Counted from the stretch's first letter, positions 1 through 7,685 are shown. The stretch: 14,085 bases of DNA from Planctomycetota bacterium (GCA_030614245.1 JAUWKK010000026.1:1-14085), one strand, 5' to 3'. A program made the numbers and translations. Notes: generated by a model from the sequence alone, not told the origin.

Positions 1-33
1 AACATGCCCCTGATGTTGCAGGAAGGAAAGCCA

Positions 34-720
34 ATGCGGAACCGGGCAGTCTGGATGTTGCTTTCGGGCGTTGTGCTCTGCGGGTGCGGCGGCCCACGAT
101 GGAAGCCTGATGCGCGCGGATGGATCACCTATCACGGCGGCTATCAGCTCGAGGCCGAGGGCGTGATAAACGTGGCCGAAGGCTGCATAGGCACGTCGAA
201 TATGAGGTGGAACGGCCAGCGCGTCTCCTTCTCGCTTTACGAAGATCCGAATGCGCCGTGGGCGGTGTACTTCTTCGACGAGAACTTCGACGATGCCCGC
301 CAGAGAAAGCTGCGGTCGATACCGGCCGTGGAGGACGGCAAGCTGCTCAAGCGGGCCGACAAGTCGCGCAACAGTTGGACGGCCTCGATAGTCATCAGGC
401 TATTCCCCGTGCGCACGGCCTCAAGCGACCACACGCGTATCGACGCATTGTCAGTCGTCAATCTCCACCCCAGTGCCATATCCGGGCAGATAGAGCAGTA
501 CTCGCTTTCATCCGAGCTTCGCCGGGGCGAGTGGAATCGCATCGTGCTGGATTTCTCCAACGGCTTCGTGCGATGCTTCATCAACGGCAAACCCGGCCAG
601 GATTTCCGCTACGACAGGCGCACCAACGGCGGCATAGGCTTCCAGGTCGCACGCAATCGCCGACTTCGCATCAAGAACCTCACAGTCGGCCCCATCCCCA
701 TCGGCAAGGCCGGCGAGTAG
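34..720 (+). CDS. Putative lipoprotein with LamG/DUF1080-like C-terminal domain
   Basis: About 228 residues. The ATG at 34 is preferred over the in-frame ATG at 4 because a purine-rich Shine-Dalgarno (AGGAAGG, about 20-26) precedes it and the protein then begins with a lipoprotein signal: a short charged start, a hydrophobic stretch, and the lipobox L15-C16-G17-C18. C18 would be lipidated. The C-terminal third (a GEWNR motif, then FINGKPG, then a GGIGFQV stretch and a final RIKNLTVGP strand) has the pattern of the concanavalin-like jelly roll of DUF1080/LamG domains, which often bind or cleave sugars in environmental bacteria. I see no catalytic residues I can name, so the role is inferred as an envelope-anchored, possibly carbohydrate-binding protein. 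It is followed by a T-run and then by the promoter of the next operon, so it is probably the last gene of an upstream unit. Confidence 0.75.
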   Translation: MRNRAVWMLLSGVVLCGCGGPRWKPDARGWITYHGGYQLEAEGVINVAEGCIGTSNMRWNGQRVSFSLYEDPNAPWAVYFFDENFDDARQRKLRSIPAVEDGKLLKRADKSRNSWTASIVIRLFPVRTASSDHTRIDALSVVNLHPSAISGQIEQYSLSSELRRGEWNRIVLDFSNGFVRCFINGKPGQDFRYDRRTNGGIGFQVARNRRLRIKNLTVGPIPIGKAGE

Positions 721-754
721 GTGTCTTACTGCTCCTGCTCCGGGTCTCCGCCAT

Positions 755-776
755 GGTCGGCTTTGCGTTTTTTTTT
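755..776 (+). terminator. Possible weak rho-independent terminator
   Basis: A run of nine T (768-776) lies about 50 nt after the lipoprotein stop. It follows a small imperfect inverted repeat around the palindrome CCATGG. The stem is weak, so the call rests mainly on the T-run and on its place between a stop codon and the next promoter. Confidence 0.3.
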
Positions 777-796
777 CGCGCGCGCCTGCATTTTGT

Positions 797-824
797 TTGA
801 CCCGCCGTCTGCGTGTGATACAAT
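797..824 (+). promoter_or_regulatory. Sigma-70-like promoter of the MEMO/AMMECR1 operon
   Basis: TTGACC (797-802), a 16-nt spacer, then TACAAT (819-824). Each box is one base from consensus. Transcription would begin near 831, about 34 nt before the ATG at 865. This supports 865 as the start and argues against the upstream in-frame GTG at 721. Confidence 0.7.
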
Positions 825-864
825 TGCGGTGGTGAGGCGTTGCTCGACGACAGGGGGCAGTGCG

Positions 865-2409
865 ATGTGTGCTCGATCTATCTCAGTAACGACAGGCCTG
901 TATCTCTCTCTTGCGCTGTGCAGCTTCGCTATGGGCGGGGAAGAGCGTCCGTGCTACGGAGCCGGCCGCTGGTTCCCAAGAAGCAAGGCCCGGCTGACGG
1001 CTGATATCGACAAGCACCTCCGCGAGAAACCCGAAAGCAAGGTGACCGGCCGGCGATTGGGGATCATAGCGCCCCATGCGGGATATACATTTTCCGGCCG
1101 TTCCGCCGGTGCAGCCTTTGCACAGTTGAAGGGCCATCAGTTCCACCGAGTTGTGGTCCTGGGCATCTCGCACCGGCAGTTCGTCAAAGGGGCATCGATC
1201 CTCGCGGTCAAGGCGTACACTACGCCGCTGGGCAAGATCCCTGTCGATACTGAAGTCACGGCCAAACTGCTCAAGCACAGCCTCTTCAAAACACAGGCCA
1301 GGGCGCACTATGGCGAACATTCGGTCGAGAATGAGCTGCCGTTTCTCACGCATGTGCTCGGCACCGACTGGAAGCTCGTGCCGATCCTTATCGGCCAGCC
1401 AAGCCGGATGGAGGCCGGAATCTCGGCCGAATCGCTCAAGATGTACGAAGATATCGCCGCCGCCATCAAGCCGTTCATCGACGACAAGACGCTCGTAGTT
1501 GCCAGCTCGGACTGGACTCACTACGGCGCCAACTACGGCTACTTCCCCTTCGGCAGGAAGGCCTTTTCAGGCGACGAATTGAAGGCAAAGTTGAAGGCTT
1601 TCGACTATGAGACCATCGAACCCGTCCTGAATGTTGACGTCAAGACATTCGTTCAGCGTGTCAACGCCAAGAAGGTCACCATCTGCGGCCGCCGTCCGAT
1701 TTGCGTGTTCCTGAACCTGATGCCGCAAGGAGCCAGGGGCTTAGTGGCCAAGTACTACACATCCGGCGACGTCACCAAGGACTGGAGTTCGTCGGTCAGC
1801 TACCCCTCCATCGTGTTTGCGATATCTGGGCAGAAACCGAAGGAACCCGACGACGAGGGCGGCGTCAGCGAAGCCGGCCGGAAGAGCCTGCTCGAGATTG
1901 CCCGGAAGACGCTCGAGGCCCGTCTGAGAGGCAAGCCGGTGCCGAAGTTCAAGGTCGATTCAGCCGAACTGCGATGGAACCGCGGAGTGTTCGTCACGCT
2001 GAACAAGGGCGATAAGCTGCGTGGCTGCATCGGCTGCTTCACGTCGGTCGAGCCGCTGTACAAGGTGGTCAGCGAGTACGCCGTCATTTCGGCGACGCGC
2101 GACCGCCGCTTCAGGCCGGTACGGGCTTCAGAATTGAAGGACATCAAGATCGAGATATCCGTCCTCTCGCCGAAGCGGCGGGTGAAGGATCCGCTCAAGG
2201 AAGTGGTCATAGGCAAGCACGGCATATACATCAAGCGCGGCTCCAGGTCGGGCACGTATCTGCCCCAGGTTGCCGTCGAGCACAAGATGAGTCTGGAACA
2301 GTTCCTGTCGAGCTGCTGCTCGAGCAAGGCCGGCCTGAGGGCAGATGCGTGGAAAGACCCGCGCACCGAAGTATACGTTTACACCGCACAGGTTTTCCAC
2401 GAGGAGTGA
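865..2409 (+). CDS. amrB-amrA fusion: MEMO1-AMMECR1 fusion protein (AmmeMemoRadiSam system B + A), probably exported
   Basis: 514 residues. The ATG at 865 is chosen because it follows AGGGGG (about 852-857) and sits just after the promoter. Residues 1-24 look like a Sec signal peptide (hydrophobic GLYLSLALCSFA). Residues about 30-320 form a MEMO domain of the non-haem-iron-dioxygenase-like fold. The four metal-site residues known from human MEMO1 appear kept: H71 in HAGY, H103 in GISH, H219 in SSDWTHYG and C274 in ICGRRPI. Residues about 330-514 form a complete AMMECR1 domain with its signature LRGCIGC at 385-391. In bacteria these two families occur with a radical-SAM protein as the AmmeMemoRadiSam system, whose reaction is not settled. 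The B and A parts are fused here, and a predicted signal peptide is unexpected. It heads a tightly spaced operon. Family assignment is firm; export is inferred from sequence only. Confidence 0.9.
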   Translation: MCARSISVTTGLYLSLALCSFAMGGEERPCYGAGRWFPRSKARLTADIDKHLREKPESKVTGRRLGIIAPHAGYTFSGRSAGAAFAQLKGHQFHRVVVLGISHRQFVKGASILAVKAYTTPLGKIPVDTEVTAKLLKHSLFKTQARAHYGEHSVENELPFLTHVLGTDWKLVPILIGQPSRMEAGISAESLKMYEDIAAAIKPFIDDKTLVVASSDWTHYGANYGYFPFGRKAFSGDELKAKLKAFDYETIEPVLNVDVKTFVQRVNAKKVTICGRRPICVFLNLMPQGARGLVAKYYTSGDVTKDWSSSVSYPSIVFAISGQKPKEPDDEGGVSEAGRKSLLEIARKTLEARLRGKPVPKFKVDSAELRWNRGVFVTLNKGDKLRGCIGCFTSVEPLYKVVSEYAVISATRDRRFRPVRASELKDIKIEISVLSPKRRVKDPLKEVVIGKHGIYIKRGSRSGTYLPQVAVEHKMSLEQFLSSCCSSKAGLRADAWKDPRTEVYVYTAQVFHEE

Positions 2410-2442
2410 TCGGCAGGCCCTGGAAGGGCGGGAGAGAATCCC

Positions 2443-3012
2443 ATGAGCGATGAAGGCCTGATCGGCCCCGAGGGCCGGAAGAAGCTGCTCGAAGTGGCGC
2501 GCAAATCGATTGAAGCAGCGGCGAACGGCCGGCCACTGCCGGAAGTGGAATTCCAGGACAGCGAACTCCAGGCATGTTGCGGGGCGTTTGTGACCCTGAC
2601 CACCGCCGGCAGATTGCGCGGATGCCTCGGCTGCTTCACGTCGGACGAGCCCATCTACCTGCTGGTCAATCGCATGGCCGCGTCGTCCCTGACGGATGAT
2701 CCACGCTTCAGCGGTGATCGAATCCGCGCCGATGAACTCCATGACGTCAGGATAGAGATATCCGTGCTCTCTCCGATGCGACGCAGCAGCGACCCGCTCA
2801 ACGAGGTGGAAAGGGGCAAGCACGGCATATACATCAAGAAAGGCTGGCAGAGCGGCACATACCTCCCGCAGGTTGCCGTCGAACACAATATGAGCCTGGA
2901 GGAATTCCTGTCGAGCTGCTGCTCGGGCAAGGCCGGCCTGCCGCCCGACGCCTGGAAGAATCCGGACACCGAGGTGTCCGTCTATACCGCACAGGTATTT
3001 CACGAGGAGTAG
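2443..3012 (+). CDS. amrA: Stand-alone AMMECR1 domain protein (AmmeMemoRadiSam system A)
   Basis: 189 residues, a single full-length AMMECR1 domain with signature LRGCLGC at 58-64. The ATG at 2443 has GGAGAG (2431-2436) at good spacing and lies 33 nt after the fusion gene. It is a tandem copy of the fusion's C-terminal domain: both end in TAQVFHEE, both carry the GKHGIYIK stretch and the SSCCS motif, and long near-identical DNA blocks recur at a constant offset of 603 nt. There is no signal peptide, so this copy should be cytoplasmic, unlike the fused copy. AMMECR1 proteins are widespread in archaea, bacteria and eukaryotes with no established biochemical activity. Family assignment is firm; function is unknown. 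Confidence 0.9.
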   Translation: MSDEGLIGPEGRKKLLEVARKSIEAAANGRPLPEVEFQDSELQACCGAFVTLTTAGRLRGCLGCFTSDEPIYLLVNRMAASSLTDDPRFSGDRIRADELHDVRIEISVLSPMRRSSDPLNEVERGKHGIYIKKGWQSGTYLPQVAVEHNMSLEEFLSSCCSGKAGLPPDAWKNPDTEVSVYTAQVFHEE

Positions 3013-3048
3013 GGGAAGGGCTCGCTGGATACGGGACCTCGCACAGGT

Positions 3049-3564
3049 TTGAAGGTTTGCTGGGAGGTCGTTCCGTCGCCGGTCGGGCCGATTGGTCTGG
3101 CGGCCGGCGAGCGCGGCTTGTGCCGGGTGGCGCTCGGCTGCCCTCCCGAGAGCTTCGCGAGTGAGCTCGAAAGCCTGGGCCTGAATCCCACCTACGGCGG
3201 CGAACCCATCCGCGACGGGGTCGAGCAACTGCGGCGATATCTTGCCGGCGAGAAGATAAACCTTTCCGCCCGGGTGGATTTCATCGGCGGCACGGCGTTC
3301 CAGCGGGCCGTATGGCGGGCGATGCGGAAGATCGGCTACGGCCGAACGCGCAGCTATGCATGGCTGGCCGCGCAGGTCGGAAGCCCCAGGGCGGCGAGAG
3401 CTGTGGGACAGGCAAGCGGCGCCAATCCCGTGGCTATCTTCTGTCCGTGCCACAGGGTGGTCTGCGCCGACGGCTCGCTCGGAGGATTCTCCGCCGGATT
3501 GGAGTTCAAACGTTTCCTGCTTCGGCTGGAAGCTGAATCGCGAGATGCTGAGTACGAAAACTGA
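3049..3564 (+). CDS. ogt: Methylated-DNA--protein-cysteine methyltransferase (MGMT/Ogt type)
   Basis: 171 residues. The enzyme moves the alkyl group of O6-alkylguanine in DNA to its own cysteine in a single suicidal reaction. The active-site motif PCHRVV is present (about 3447-3464, in a CPCHRV context). It is preceded by the conserved GTAFQRAVWRAM helix start, the helix-turn-helix region with RTRSYAWLA and RAVGQASGANP, and followed by GSLGGFSAG. Length is usual for Ogt-like enzymes. No ATG fits: TTG at 3049 gives a normal N-terminus (KVCWEVVPSPVGP) but has only a weak ribosome-binding site, while a CTG at 3025 sits just behind AGGGGAAGGG (3011-3020). The frame is the same as that of the preceding AMMECR1 gene, separated from it by a single TAG. 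Expression by coupling to the upstream gene is therefore likely. It is the third gene of the operon. Confidence 0.9.
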   Translation: MKVCWEVVPSPVGPIGLAAGERGLCRVALGCPPESFASELESLGLNPTYGGEPIRDGVEQLRRYLAGEKINLSARVDFIGGTAFQRAVWRAMRKIGYGRTRSYAWLAAQVGSPRAARAVGQASGANPVAIFCPCHRVVCADGSLGGFSAGLEFKRFLLRLEAESRDAEYEN

Positions 3565-3585
3565 CGGCCCCGATTGGAGGATGCG

Positions 3586-4863
3586 ATGAGAGTACTGGTG
3601 ATTGGCGGCGGAGGACGCGAACACGCCCTCGTATGGAAGATTGCACAATCGCCACTGGTGAAGAAGATATTCTGCGCCCCGGGAAATGCCGGCATCGGCA
3701 AGCTCGCCGAGTGTGTAAGCATCCCCGCTGAAGCCATCGACCGGCTTTTCCACTTCGCATCGACTCATGACATCGACCTGACGGTGGCGGGCCCCGATGA
3801 CAGCCTGGCGCTCGGGATCGTCGACCGTTTTCAACGCGGCGGGTTGATTATCTTCGGGCCGACGAAACGCGCCTCCGAGATCGAATGGAGCAAAGTTTAC
3901 GCCAAGAACCTGATGCGCAAACACGGCATTCCAACGGCAGAGTCGCTCGTCTTCGATAGCTGCGAAGCCGTTCTCTCGCATCTGGAGAGTGCGAAGCTGC
4001 CCGTCGTGGTCAAGGCCGACGGCCTGGCGAAGGGCAAGGGCGTGCTGATCTGCAAGACGTTCGGCGAGGCCAGGGCGGCCATCGACGTCGTGATGAAAGA
4101 GAAAAGATTCGGCTCCGCCGGCGACAAGGTCATCGTCGAGGATTTCCTCGAAGGCGAAGAGGCCTCGATTATCGCATTCACCGACGGCAGGACAATCGCA
4201 CCGATGCCGTCGTCGCAGGATCACAAGCGTGCACTGGACGGCGACCAGGGGCTGAACACCGGTGGAATGGGCGCCTATTCGCCGGCACCGGTCATCACCG
4301 ACGAGCTGTACCGCATTTTGGAACGCGAGATACTCATCCCGACGGTCCATGCGTTGAACGTCGACGACCGGCAGTTCCGAGGATGCCTTTACGCGGGGAT
4401 CATCATAACGAGCGACGGCCCGAAAGTGCTCGAGTTCAACGCGCGATTCGGCGATCCCGAGACGCAGCCGCTGCTGCTCCGGCTGCAGTCCGACATCGTG
4501 CCGATACTCCAGGCGATCGTAGCCGGCAGGCTGAACTCGATGCGCCTGAAGTGGGACCCGCGGCCCAGCGTTTGCGTCGTCATGGCCAGCGCCGGATACC
4601 CCGGCTCATACGGCAAAGGCAAGAAAATCACCGGCATCGACGATGCCGAAGCGCTCGGCGACACTACCGTCTTCCACGCCGGGCCAGCAATGGTCGACGG
4701 CAGCCTGGTCACCAACGGCGGCCGCGTGCTTGGAGTAACTTCGCTGGGCGATACCATAGAACGCGCGGCGAAGCGCGCCTACGAGGCAGTCGACAAGATA
4801 CGCTTCGACGGCGCGCATTACCGCAGCGATATCGCCGCACGAGCTATCGGGCGGAAGGTGTAG
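3586..4863 (+). CDS. purD: Phosphoribosylamine--glycine ligase (GAR synthetase)
   Basis: 425 residues, the usual length for PurD. It joins phosphoribosylamine to glycine with ATP, the second step of de novo purine synthesis, in the cytoplasm. Visible features in order: GGGGREHALVWK near the N-terminus, the AGPDDSLALGIVD segment (a PurD hallmark, often GPEAPL), the ATP-grasp core with VKADGLAKGKGV and MPSSQDHKRALDGDQG, then NTGGMGAYSPAP and the metal/ATP-site stretch EFNARFGDPETQ. The ATG at 3586 with GGAGG (3576-3580) is preferred over the in-frame TTG at 3574. It starts 21 nt after ogt, so it is cotranscribed. No other purine gene lies nearby, so this is a dispersed pur gene and says little about the function of the operon. 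Confidence 0.96.
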   Translation: MRVLVIGGGGREHALVWKIAQSPLVKKIFCAPGNAGIGKLAECVSIPAEAIDRLFHFASTHDIDLTVAGPDDSLALGIVDRFQRGGLIIFGPTKRASEIEWSKVYAKNLMRKHGIPTAESLVFDSCEAVLSHLESAKLPVVVKADGLAKGKGVLICKTFGEARAAIDVVMKEKRFGSAGDKVIVEDFLEGEEASIIAFTDGRTIAPMPSSQDHKRALDGDQGLNTGGMGAYSPAPVITDELYRILEREILIPTVHALNVDDRQFRGCLYAGIIITSDGPKVLEFNARFGDPETQPLLLRLQSDIVPILQAIVAGRLNSMRLKWDPRPSVCVVMASAGYPGSYGKGKKITGIDDAEALGDTTVFHAGPAMVDGSLVTNGGRVLGVTSLGDTIERAAKRAYEAVDKIRFDGAHYRSDIAARAIGRKV

Positions 4864-4940
4864 CCGGCAACGGGGCGAATCGTGCGTCTGCCCGCAGATG
4901 CCGGGCTCCCAGTTGAAAAGCTGTCTGTAGGGGGGCGACC

Positions 4941-6017
4941 TTGGCCAAGAGAACCTCCAAAGCCAGGGAGGAGATGCTCGGAAAAGCTCGAGAGCACCTG
5001 AGAAGCCTGTGTCAATCCGTCTGTGGTATTGCGGCCGCCTCTATGCCGTGGCAGAGCGCAATGGCGGCAGTCTATCGGGCTGAAGAGAATGCTCCACCGT
5101 GCGCGTTCGCAGCGAGCGCCCCGCGCGCTCCCGACCCGATGCCGGGCGATGGCCTGCACGCGCGGATTACTGTCGGCAGCCAGATATGGGGGCACCTGTG
5201 GGTTGCACCCGGGCCGGATTTGGGGCAACACGTCCGGCATCCACAGCAGGTCATCGATACCCTGGCACAGCACATCGCCCTGTGCATCGAGCACTACCGC
5301 ATCGAGCAGTTCAACGTGGCGGGAGAACTCGCCGGCGGCATCGCGCATGATCTCAATAACATCCTCAGCGGCGTCATGACCAACGCCGAATTGATGCGCC
5401 TCGCCGCCGAGCGCAACGACGACGCCACCGAGCTGGCCGACGCAATAATGATCAGCGTCAAACGCGGCACAGTCCTCTCCGATCACCTTTCCGCACTGGC
5501 ACGCACCAGCTTTAACAGCCCCAGCTCCGTGAAGATAAACGAACGCGTCGAGCGGATACTGAAGACCGTCAAGAAGTCGCTCCCAGCGAACGTGAATATC
5601 AAGCTGGAACTCGACAGCGACCTGCCGGCCGTGACGGGCGACCCGAAACACCTCGACCACGCCGTGCGGAGCCTCTGCGAAAATGCCATCGAGGAAATGC
5701 AGCACGGCGGGAGCATCATTATCCGAACGCTCCTCGATACTATCGACGACGGCGTGAAAGAAGACGGCCTCCCGCTGAAGCCCGGGCGCTATGCCGTCGT
5801 CCAGGTGGCCGGCACCGAAACCCGCATCATCCCCGAACGCCCGACGCTCATCAGCGAGCCGGCCTTCGCCCCCCAACACGGAGGCCTCAATTACGGGCTG
5901 AGCCAGTGGGTCGTCTACGGCGCTACAGAGCAATGCAATGGCGCCGCATTCCTCGAGCCGGACCCCGCCACCGGCAGGAGAATCTCGCTCTACTTCCCCG
6001 TCTCCGACGAGCCGTGA
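4941..6017 (+). CDS. Histidine-kinase-like protein with degenerate ATP-binding domain
   Basis: 358 residues. The TTG at 4941 follows AGGGGGG (about 4930-4935); an ATG at 4974 has a Shine-Dalgarno too close to use. Residues about 15-125 look like a divergent GAF-type sensory region. A HisKA dimerisation domain follows with an intact H-box GGIAHDLNN, the phospho-accepting histidine being H136. The HATPase part keeps an N-box (LCENAIEE, N248). The next motif, however, reads VAGTETRI where active kinases of this type have V-x-D-T-G-x-G-I, so the Asp and both Gly are replaced by G291, E293 and R295. The glycine-rich G2 box is also blurred (GGLNYGLS). No membrane segments are seen, so it is probably cytosolic. 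It may be a pseudokinase that works as a scaffold, phosphotransfer or partner protein. It ends the operon begun at 865, 77 nt after purD. Confidence 0.8.
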   Translation: MAKRTSKAREEMLGKAREHLRSLCQSVCGIAAASMPWQSAMAAVYRAEENAPPCAFAASAPRAPDPMPGDGLHARITVGSQIWGHLWVAPGPDLGQHVRHPQQVIDTLAQHIALCIEHYRIEQFNVAGELAGGIAHDLNNILSGVMTNAELMRLAAERNDDATELADAIMISVKRGTVLSDHLSALARTSFNSPSSVKINERVERILKTVKKSLPANVNIKLELDSDLPAVTGDPKHLDHAVRSLCENAIEEMQHGGSIIIRTLLDTIDDGVKEDGLPLKPGRYAVVQVAGTETRIIPERPTLISEPAFAPQHGGLNYGLSQWVVYGATEQCNGAAFLEPDPATGRRISLYFPVSDEP

Positions 6018-6113
6018 TTGCTTCCAAGCATTGAGTCTGTATCCAGATCGTGGGGTATGCTGGCCAACCGTGATCCAGAGGCAATGATGTTTTCAACCCG
6101 AGCCGCATGTAAG

Positions 6114-6207
6114 CTGATTCCTGGCCGCGCAGCGGCCAGGGGATTCAGCCCCTCCATAGGCGGGCAGGCTGGGGCCTCAGCCTGTATGCCTCCGCTGCTT
6201 CGCAGCG
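6114..6207. repeat. Cluster of short GC-rich hairpins between convergent genes
   Basis: Three perfect inverted repeats lie in under 100 nt: CCTGGCCGC/GCGGCCAGG around a 3-nt loop (6120-6140), CAGGCTG/CAGCCTG around 6 nt (6165-6184), and CGCTGC/GCAGCG around TTC (6193-6207). The first stem extends outward with CTGAT/ATTCAG-like ends, and GGGG/CCCC (6139-6152) can also pair. Parts of the cluster recur at 8527-8548 and 12823-12850, also between convergent genes. This resembles REP-like extragenic palindromic elements. It could end transcription from both sides, although no T-run follows. Confidence 0.55.
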
Positions 6208-6262
6208 AGAAGGCGCCGCATCTAACACAATCCGCGTTCATCTGTGGTTGCACACTCGCAGA

Positions 6263-7372
6263 TCACCTGTCGGCCTCGGTCTGAGTGAAGATGCTGGGCG
6301 AGCGGTCGGGTGCCGTGTGGAAGGTGAGCCTCAGGGGTTCAGACTTCGTATCGTCGAATTTGCGGATGAACAGTTCGTAGTTGGCGGCGGCGGGGTCGTG
6401 GCGTTGCGAGACCGCCCAGACGAGCCACCTTCCATCCGGCGAGACGGCGGGTGCGTATTCATATCCCCAGGGCATTTCGAGCGACGAGACGAGCTTCAGC
6501 TGTCCTCCTGCTGCCGAGCGCATCAGCAGGTCGGACCCGCTTCGGCCCGCTTCGCGGGTGAAGGTTATCCTGTCGGTGCCCGGCAGCCACGCGGGTTCAC
6601 GGCCCCAGGCGAGCAACCTCAGCCTGGTGCCGTCGAGCGGCATTACGGCCACTTCCCACGGGAAGCGCGCATCGGTTGTGAACGCGAGATACTTGCCGTC
6701 GGTCGAAAGCGCGGGCCCTGATGACTTGATGCTTTGTATCGTCGTAGTGAGTGGCGCTTGTTTGGCGGGTTTCCCGGGCTTGGCGGGAGGCATCTCGGCC
6801 GTGGCGAGCTTCCCCGGAACCAGCTCGCGTTCGGATTTCTCAGCGATTGTGAACAGGAATATTTTCCATTTCCGCTCGAAGGCGATGAAGCATCCATCCG
6901 CCGACCAGGAGGGGTGCCGGGCGTTATCGATGAGGAGTTTCTGTTGGGAGCCGTCTGGCTTCATCGTAAACACCTGCCAGTGCCCGGATCGGCGCGTGTC
7001 GAAGGCGATGAGCATTCCGTCAGGCGACCAGGCGGGGTTCTCGTCGTCCAGCAGATGATCGGTGAGCCTGCGCACGTCGGTGCCGTCGGCCCGCATCGAG
7101 TAGATATTCCAGTTGTTCTCGCGCAGCGATTGCCAGACGATCCTGCCGGGTATCTGCCCTTTTGCAGCATCGAGTGCCTTCTTCTCGTCCGGCGACTGCT
7201 CGAGTTTCTCAAATCCGAGATTCTCGACGCCGTTGGCCCGCAAGGCTTTTGCCGCCTCTGCGGCAGATTGTGAACCCGGAGCAATCTTCGTAGCCGGCGT
7301 CTCACTAGTTGCAGATCGTGCCTGCACCATCGGCAGGGTGATGAGAATCAGGATCCATATCAGTGTTTTCAA
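6263..7372 (-). CDS. Secreted TolB-like beta-propeller (PD40 repeat) protein
   Basis: About 369 residues from a TTG at 7372. This start places a strong purine-rich site (GGAAGGAAGG on the minus strand, 7385-7394) upstream and opens directly on a signal peptide (KTLIWILILITLPMVQA). An in-frame ATG at 7438 would add 22 polar residues before the signal and has no clear ribosome-binding site. After a low-complexity Ala/Thr-rich linker, the rest holds TolB/PD40 propeller blades: NIYSMRADGTDVRRLTD, PAWSPDGMLIAFDTRRSGHW, FTMKPDG, SWSADGCFIAFERKW, LSTDGKYLAFTTDARFPWEVAV, and VSPDGRWLVW. Such propellers are usually periplasmic or surface protein-binding modules; TolB itself belongs to the Tol-Pal system, but no tol or pal genes are present here. 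It is a single-gene unit with its own promoter. Domain call firm, partner unknown. Confidence 0.8.
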   Translation of the reverse strand: MKTLIWILILITLPMVQARSATSETPATKIAPGSQSAAEAAKALRANGVENLGFEKLEQSPDEKKALDAAKGQIPGRIVWQSLRENNWNIYSMRADGTDVRRLTDHLLDDENPAWSPDGMLIAFDTRRSGHWQVFTMKPDGSQQKLLIDNARHPSWSADGCFIAFERKWKIFLFTIAEKSERELVPGKLATAEMPPAKPGKPAKQAPLTTTIQSIKSSGPALSTDGKYLAFTTDARFPWEVAVMPLDGTRLRLLAWGREPAWLPGTDRITFTREAGRSGSDLLMRSAAGGQLKLVSSLEMPWGYEYAPAVSPDGRWLVWAVSQRHDPAAANYELFIRKFDDTKSEPLRLTFHTAPDRSPSIFTQTEADR

Positions 7373-7522
7373 TGGTCTCTTGCACCTTCCTTCCTGTAAT
7401 CCCTCTTGGCTGAACGCATTCGAGTCTGAGCCGAGCATCCATCAGGCGCTCACATTTCCGGGCGCTGAGGATGCAAGGACAGATGCCGCGTGCTTTCGCA
7501 TCACGCAGCTTCATCTTCCGGA

Positions 7523-7551
7523 ATTATACCGCAGATGGTGCCCATTGCAAA
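7523..7551 (-). promoter_or_regulatory. Sigma-70-like promoter of the beta-propeller gene
   Basis: On the minus strand TTTGCA (7551-7546), a 17-nt spacer, and a perfect TATAAT (7528-7523). Transcription would begin near 7516, giving a leader of about 145 nt to the TTG at 7372 or about 80 nt to the alternative ATG at 7438. Confidence 0.6.
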
Positions 7552-7657
7552 GGTACAAGGCGGATTCTGTGGAAGTCAGTGCTCACTCGACAATGATAAA
7601 ACATATTCGCCCCGGCGGGGATTTCGGGCTTTCCTTGAGTTTTTACGATTTTATTTC

Positions 7658-7685
7658 TTGACAAACACAGGAAGGCGACGATAAT
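7658..7685 (+). promoter_or_regulatory. Sigma-70-like promoter of the HTH-receiver regulator
   Basis: A perfect TTGACA (7658-7663), a 16-nt spacer, and GATAAT (7680-7685); ATAATA at 17 nt is an alternative -10. The stretch is AT-rich against a GC-rich background. It lies about 100 nt before the ATG at 7789. The spacer between this promoter and the divergent one (7552-7657) also holds a small GC hairpin, CCCC/GGGG near 7611-7621. Confidence 0.65.

Noticed and set aside
721..864. N-terminal extension of the MEMO-AMMECR1 gene from a GTG at 721
   Set aside because: The stretch contains the promoter (797-824) and a T-run, and the ATG at 865 has the ribosome-binding site and signal peptide.
2128..4350. 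A 740-codon open frame on the minus strand
   Set aside because: It lies opposite AMMECR1, ogt and purD, which have clear family motifs. Its translation has no recognisable domain and is explained by codon bias in GC-rich genes.
6018..6262. Small open frames in the hairpin-rich spacer
   Set aside because: They cross inverted repeats on both strands, have no ribosome-binding sites, and look like translation of repeat DNA.
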